Assembly (NCBI GenBank): GCA_036872755.1
Contig: JAVHNS010000015.1
Location: forward strand, 62,001-126,000
Reading direction: 5' to 3'
Length of the DNA: 64,000 bases
Source of the DNA: Orbilia blumenaviensis
Taxonomy: Eukaryota > Ascomycota > Orbiliomycetes > Orbiliales > Orbiliaceae
Both the position numbers and the translations under genes were made by a program. Below the pieces are notes generated by a model. That model saw only the letters and a program-made list of their open reading frames with translations. It did not search any database and was not told where the DNA came from. This document shows, piece by piece, positions 58,003-64,000 of this stretch. Each line of letters begins with the position of its first letter. The stretch's first letter is position 1.

Positions 58003-59751
58003 CTAAGGCGCCCAATGCCTCTTCCAAACATCGAATTCAGCGTCTGTTCCGCGAAACTCAAAATCTACGACAGTAATATCCTTGAATCCCTCACCGAGAT
58101 CAGGCTCCTGGAACTTGGACTTGAACGTCTTGAAGGCCATACTGCCTACTGATGTTCGCTTTTCTGGGTTTAAAGAACTGATCCCAGAATAGGCTCTAAC
58201 GCCATCGTTGTGGTAGCAGACAACTTCTGAGGTAGTTAGGTATATGCATCGGAAAGTAACACCTTTGACTTTGTCGGCCAGAGCTTTCCAGACTGCTCGG
58301 ACATCTTTCGCCGAATTCGTGGCATCTATTGATGGTTAGACTAGAAATTTGTAGGGTATCGGTTGCGCTATAACCTACCAATTACGACGCTCTGTCCCTC
58401 CTTCAGGTGCCCTTCTGCGGCCTTGACACACTTGTCCCGTGTCTTGAGAATATCTTGGTTAATCCGTTCGTAACCAAGAGGCTCAAGATATTTGGTCGTA
58501 AGTGTAGACTTGCCAGCGCCTGGCCGGCCGCACAGCACTACCAATTCCAGAGGGTATTTCTTTTCAAAATCTACTAAAGATTAGATGACTATAGATTGAT
58601 ATATCAGGGAATGGTGATTACCTGGTCCCAGAGCCGACCTCGGGAAGCTAACGGGGTCAAGATCAAACTCATATGGCATTGGCTTTTCGTCGAGAAATAG
58701 CTCTTCGGGTGTCAGAAATTTGATCCCAAGATTCTCGGCGAATTTTCTTCGGGCCGTTAGAATATATCACTACTAGAGGCATGATTATGGGGAGCAGCAT
58801 ACCGGTCACCAGCAGAAAAGTCCCCTTTCCTGCCAGCAGCATCACCGACGAAAACCGAACTGTCCATATCAATGAAGGCCGCATCTTCACCAAGCTCAGA
58901 GAGATAGTGCTCGAACATTCCTGTGCGAGGTTTTCGGTATATGTCTGTTTCAGTTGCTGCGTAGACATGTATGGGTAGGCTAAGAGCTGTGACGATATAG
59001 TTGATCTTCTTTTTCCATTCTTTGAGCTTTTCATCAGCCTTTGAGCCACTCGCTTTCAAGCCATTCTGGTTTGTGAAGATCACTAGTCGATATCTATGAG
59101 GTCTTATATTAGAACGAGGGTAGATTTGGAGAGTATTGAAGTATGATGTCGTACCCATCGTCGAACATTTGTCGAAGCTTCGATGGCACGGTTGGATGCC
59201 ACCACTTCCAATCTTCGCCGTCTTTGCCAAATTTATTCCCACTCTTGGTAGATATCAGATTGGAGTCCTAAGCACCGATGTATTAGCTTTAGTACTAGGT
59301 ATAACTTTGGATTTCTTTCCTACCAGATCGAACCCCGCAAATTTGACCTTGCCATCTTTCATAGGCTCGCTAGGTCCAGTTGAAGTCTCAGTTGTCACTA
59401 TAGACGAGGCCGTCGTCTTAGACCCACTTGCCGTAACTGACTTATGTATATGGGTTGCGGTTGTGGTCTTGGAAGATACCCCTGGTTCCCATGACGCAGC
59501 AAGTAGAGACCCATGCTTCACAAACTCAATGGGAGGGGCTTTCTGTGAGAGTGGAGTAAAGAAGCTAGCTGCAGCAGAGCTAGAGGATGGGCCTGAGGCT
59601 AGAGGGGAGCTTAGTTTTTATATTTATCTGAATAGGGTTTTAAGGTGTATAAATTACCAGCATTGGACCGCTTCACTGGAGGTGGAGAAACTCTGCCATC
59701 GTCTCTATCTGGAGTCTCTTGTCGCGCCTTTCTTTTCCCTTTTGGTGGCAT
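58003..59751 (-). CDS. pnk1: Bifunctional polynucleotide kinase 3'-phosphatase (PNKP/Pnk1)
   Basis: Seven exons (59751-59658, 59598-59324, 59267-59155, 59093-58803, 58746-58622, 58573-58379, 58325-58003) encode 471 residues. This DNA repair enzyme removes 3'-phosphates and adds 5'-phosphates at strand breaks. The N-terminus (MPPKGKRKARQ) is basic, nuclear-signal-like. The HAD phosphatase follows: KFAGFDLDSNLISTKSG with nucleophile Asp122 and Asp124, RLVIFTNQNGLKASG, RKPRTGMFEHYL, FVGDAAGRKGDFSAGDRKFAENLGI, FLTPEELFL. The kinase has Walker A CGRPGAGKSTL (Lys321), SVVIDATNSAKDVRAVW, a CIYLTTSEVVCYHN segment and the VDFEF strand near the end. There is no FHA domain, as in other fungal Pnk1. The usual DxDGT(L) phosphatase motif is here D-L-D-S-N-L; both aspartates remain, and they fall on either side of an intron. 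Confidence 0.94.
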
Positions 59752-62700
59752 GTTTCGTGATGTCTGGTGAGAGAATTCACGATATCGATAGGGGAACTCG
59801 AGTTTATATACCAGGCGTACGTCGACGCGTTTTGTGAGGTGTTGAGACACGATTACAGCGTCGACAACACGAAACCACGAGAATACGTGCCGCATTCCAT
59901 CACAATCGCAGTCGGATATATTGAGTATCAGTCATCGCCGCAGAGTCACAGCTTCAATTGTGCCGACGTATCCCTAGGATGGAAGCTGGTAGAATTTGGG
60001 TAGATTCAAAGACTCATCCAATATTTCCACATTCGGCATTAAGCGAGGCTTTCGACAACCTCAACAGCTGCATATAGCTGTAGTGCCAGCCTGTGGTGTA
60101 TATCCATACCTAGGCTGCTGAGAAAACCCAAACCCGTGACATGTTTCGACACACAATCAGCTTTGAAATGAAATGAAATGACCAAAAGTTTGTCTCTTAG
60201 TCACCCCAGCCCTGCAGAATATTTGGTCTGCGGATGCGCTGTCCGGTTGGAATCACCGCCATGAAATTCCAACACTTCCAACACACACACGCACAGGTAA
60301 TTACCTACTTCACAGGACTAACAAACATCAAAGGATAAGAATTACACTTAGGGCACTAGGTTCCAACACCCATCTTTCCGGTTATCCAGGGGCACTGCGG
60401 TTAATTAATAAACCGGCAAACCAATTGGTCGGGTCGGGAGAACTCGGATAGTTAAGAGAACCGGCATCGGAAGCCGAGCGTGCTAGCAACTTCTCGAGCT
60501 CCGAGTCTATGGCCGAATGGAAGAGTCTCGAATTCGACTCTGGGCCGCCGAATTGACCTCGCGCAGTTAACAGAGAAGCATTGGCCACTTGATTCTGTGT
60601 CGCAGATTGGCTTATCGATATGCTCAGCAGATGGTTGCATGTACCTGCATATTTCGTAATAGACTTTATATGGGGACCCATGCAAAAGAATTTTTCGGCC
60701 TATCAACAACAGCCCTAAACCGTTGAAGTTGGCGCCTGAGAAATGCGATGTCGAATCGTCTTGATCCTTTGCCCCAAAACTTCTCCTCGTCGGTGTTGGG
60801 GGTTTGGAATGCATGGTGACTTGTTTAACAGGTTTACTTCATAGCACGGGATTCTTGCGACGGCCGACCTAATCGTGACCCAGGATATCACCTGTCAAAA
60901 TCTCTGTCGGTGCAGAAGACCCCCTCTGCGATTCATACCCAGGTCCGGGATTCGGGACGTGCAGATTTTTAATTTTATGCGCATGCGATATGAGGTGTTT
61001 CAATGATCATTGGAGGCTGCGGCCCGCGATGGAGCCATCTCCAAAGCAGAGTTTTCCAATTGAACTAACAACCCGATAGTTATACGAGAATGTGTGTATT
61101 CTTGAGGTAGGGAGACTTTGCACAGACACAAACAGATCTCGAAGATCATTTACAGACGCGTATTTAAAATTGGCCTAAGGACTGGTGGGGTCATTGCGGA
61201 TCGCTGGAACAAAAGTGAAGGTCCAGACACAGCATCGGCACATCGCAGGTCGGTTTGGGCCGCAAATTGCAAACCCGGCCCTACGAGCTCAAAACTTCCC
61301 GCACTTGCATAATCGCTGCATAGGCGACCTGGTGTCGTCTTACTCGATGGCGAAAATCGAAGAAAACGTTAGCACTAGGCAGGGTGGGGCGAGAAGGTTT
61401 TTTCGACCTGGTCCCCTAGACCTGCCGACTTCCATGTTCGGGGCGGGCTGAGAAATTCTTTTGGCAGAATCGATCATGGAATTTCGCCGCGCAGGTTAGA
61501 CATCATTCGTCAAAGGAAAGAGGAATGAGACTCAACGGAGCGCGCGTTGTTTTCCGGGTTAAAATTTTTCCCAACCCCATGTCTCTGTTGCTATTTTTTG
61601 TCGTCAATGCCAACGGAATATTCCACGACACCCCATGGTTGCAAATGGATCGATGAATTTGCAGCAATCTCGACCGAGAGGGGAGGAAGAAGAAGAAGGA
61701 AGAAGAACAGGAAAAATGGATATCAATTGGCAGGCCGGGAGAACCTCCGGGTACGGATCAAATGCGGAACCTGCTCTGTGGCATCTCTGCATTTTTTTGC
61801 ATTGCCAGGTCTCTCCTTACTACGACTGCCGCCGAATCACGAGCTGCAAGATCTGTTGGCTAACTTTCTGTGCAACGTGAGCTGACATGTGCCTTCGTGT
61901 GTGAGGCTTAGGAGTCCAATGCAGGCAGCATGGATGCAGGAACAGGCCGAGTTCAAACTTGTATTTCCACGTCACCGCTTGGTTTCTTTACAACAGGAGG
62001 GTAAATGCCATGGCCAAATGCATACATGCAGAGAACACTTGCGCCCACCGGTTGAAGGCCACTTACTGGCCCAATCCATGCCTCGGGGACCCAGAAACTT
62101 TATTAAAAAACTGAGTTATTTTTTCGCTAACATGTGCAGTTGTAGCGTACATAGGCGAGAATCAATGATTTGATCTTGATGGGCAAGTCGTGTGGACTGC
62201 ATTTACTGTCGATGCTCATTAGCTAGAAGCTGCCCTTCCTAGGTTGGGGATATCTACTGATTCTGATGCTTGCTGGCCAGCAGGACTCTAGCTTTGGTTG
62301 GTGAGGCTTTGGGGTGATAATATCATGGACCCACTTTTGCTCCCACACCTTCTGCATGTATCCCTGCCGACAGAAAGAACACAAGAAAGAAGCTCTATAA
62401 TCCCTGCACATCGGGCTCCAGATTCTGGGTAGCGGGGATGGATTGAGTGCAGCCGATGGGGAGCGGAAGCTGCGTCGAGTGCGAAGAAAAAAAACTGTGG
62501 GCGAGGTTTTCTGAAACAAGGCCGTTAGTTTTGGTTGGGAGAATGCGCTCACCGTTCCTAGAGAGAAGGACAAAAAAGGTGCGCCACGTTGTAAAACGTT
62601 TTTCTCGTCTCTTTTCCCGGCATCATAGGCTAATTTCATAGCAGAAATCAACGTGATATCACGACGAGAGTTCACAGTTATGAGGTTCTACTTAAGTATG

Positions 62701-64000
62701 CATTGGAGAATGGGGACGTTGGAGAGGGATCTAGCCCCCCACTGAAAAGAAAGGAGAACTGATGGTATTCACCGTCATTGCAAGCGGCTGGAGAAGACGT
62801 TTGAACCAGGTTGAAAAGGCAAGGGTTCAAAATTCTTCTATCACAGCTTAGCCCGAACCAAGACCTGTAGGGTCGAGGGAAAGGCAGCGCTGCCCATGCT
62901 GTGTGAGTCGTGACCTTGTTTTGGCACAAACCGACCGACAGACGGGCAGATAGCCCTCCCTGGCCCGCCCAAATTCCGCTAGCTAGTTAGGCCCATCTTT
63001 TATTATTGCTGACGGTTCCCAGTTCCCGTGATTTCCAGCTCCCATCCTTCTTCCGCCGTCAGACTTTCGACGTCAGCGACATACAATAGCCGCCTTCGCT
63101 GTCGACTACCTACATAGCCTTCTGTCATCTCCAATCCATCAACGGGTGATATTTCCATATACACAAGGCGGGAACGGATCCAATTGAGTTCTTTGCACCA
63201 CGACCGAAAAGTTTGGTTTTGTACCACGGGGAAACTTGGGACCCAACCTCTGTGTTGTGCTCCCCAAGTTTTGGTTTGTTCGCCCATACAATTAACACAC
63301 CATTTCGCCAGTGAATTCCAATCAGGACGCCGGTAGTAGGCGTCCGCGGTTGTGCGGAGTTCCTCGAAGAAGAGAGAAAGAATCGAAGAAATAAAGAATC
63401 GAAGCAGAATATGTGCTAGACCAACGGCTACGAAAAAATAAAAATAAAGATAATCAAAAATAAAAAAAAGACTAGTTCTTTGTTGGAAACATTTTGGGGG
63501 GCAGCCTTTGTTTACGGGAACGAATCATAAAGAATACAAAAAAGAAGCGACGGATTCTAGGAGGTAAAAAACGTTGGCAGCTTGCTATTCGACAGATACT
63601 GCAGGCTGACATCAGCGTTTTCTCACCAGATTGGTGGCCGAGAACCACGCCAACTCCCTAGGTTTTACGGACTCTGGCCGTCTAACCTATTGCTGCCTCC
63701 ACACCCGCGACTGAACTGAGGAGAAGGATATTATACACGGCTTTGATCTTCAAAGACGGTAGCGAGCATCCCGCTCTCGCACAAAAACCAACCACAGGAC
63801 GACCGCCTGATACAAGGTTTCTGCAGTCAGCTATAGTAAAGCTACAACAACACTGCAGTACCTATAGTGGGGAAAGGGACGACAGTCCGAAACCGGTACG
63901 ATTTGATATTGGGTATCCCACTGGCCGTCGGCGAGTTTGGTTAAGCTACAGGAGTAGAGTTCTGCAGCTTTAACTCGACGTTCTACAATCTAAACTCGAC
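59752..64000. other. Gene-poor terminal stretch
   Basis: 4.2 kb with no confidently recognised gene. Open frames at 61547-61885 (+), 62223-62675 (-) and 63003-63287 (-) show no family motif, and I could not build spliced models from them. One small two-exon candidate is listed separately (60382-60814). No RNA gene, array or element was seen. Confidence 0.45.
60382..60814 (-). CDS. Possible small hypothetical protein (two exons)
   Basis: I do not recognise this. An ATG at 60814 begins MHSKPPTPTRRSFGAKDQDD, a composition common in short fungal phosphoproteins. Two overlapping frames stay open here for 99-120 codons. A spliced model (60814-60721 joined to 60644-60382 through a GTTTAG...GCAG intron of 76 bp) gives 118 residues ending in ELEKLLARSASDAG...NWFAGLLINRSAPG. 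The donor is weak and there is no homology I can name, so this is tentative. Confidence 0.3.

Noticed and set aside
62223..62675. 150-codon minus-strand frame
   Set aside because: Mixed composition without domain, and competing frames are similarly open; I could not support a start or introns.
63003..63287. 94-codon minus-strand frame
   Set aside because: No family resemblance; short enough to occur by chance in a 4-kb spacer.
1..64000. CRISPR arrays, operons, riboswitches or phage-like modules
   Set aside because: The DNA is eukaryotic with spliceosomal introns; none of these structures was seen.

Overview
The window is nuclear DNA of a filamentous ascomycete (Pezizomycotina). The genes carry short GT-AG introns, mostly 50-90 bp with CTAAC/CTGAC-like branch sites, and there are no operons or ribosome binding sites. 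The encoded set is also fungal: an Ecm33-type GPI wall protein, an Anp1/Mnn9-type mannosyltransferase, a fungal annexin and a CYS3/MetR-type bZIP. The long intergenic spacers and lineage feel suggest an Orbiliomycetes-like fungus, but I cannot prove this from the sequence. I resolved 17 protein genes, almost all by joining exons by eye so that reading frame, splice sites and family motifs agree, plus one weak small gene.

Layout. 0-9 kb: a bHLH regulator and an ECM33 wall protein, both on the minus strand. 13.6-15.2 kb: inositol-pentakisphosphate 2-kinase (IPK1, +), convergent with a fumarylacetoacetate-hydrolase-fold acylpyruvase (-). 16.5-21.2 kb: cardiolipin synthase (-) and a second mitochondrial aconitase (+), head to head. 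22.1-23.8 kb: a CYS3/MetR-like bZIP gene with an 800-bp intron. 26.0-28.4 kb: an Acot9-type mitochondrial acyl-CoA thioesterase in about twelve small exons with one junction I cannot join in frame. 31.5-34.0 kb: a seven-TM MHYT-domain protein. 37.2 kb: KGD4. 38.9-40.8 kb: an annexin with a Q/P/Y-rich N-terminus. 42.5-49 kb: a gene-poor, repeat-containing stretch that looks accessory. It holds a putative amidoligase with decaying C-terminal tandem repeats, an AIG2/GGCT-like cyclotransferase, and a 319-bp inverted-repeat (MITE-like) element. 50.1-59.8 kb: a Golgi mannosyltransferase, a small P-loop kinase with an 11-nt micro-exon, a mitochondrial PP2C phosphatase (Ptc5-like) and a polynucleotide kinase 3'-phosphatase. 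59.8-64 kb: essentially gene-free by eye.

How the genes relate. Six products are probably mitochondrial (acylpyruvase, cardiolipin synthase, aconitase 2, Acot9, Kgd4, Ptc5-like phosphatase), touching the TCA cycle, 2-oxoacid dehydrogenases, lysine synthesis and membrane lipid. ECM33 and the mannosyltransferase serve the cell wall. The most intriguing pairing is amidoligase plus gamma-glutamyl-cyclotransferase-like enzyme, adjacent on one strand. It would fit a make-and-break gamma-glutamyl (or similar) amide system that, to my knowledge, has no described role in fungi. That role is inference.
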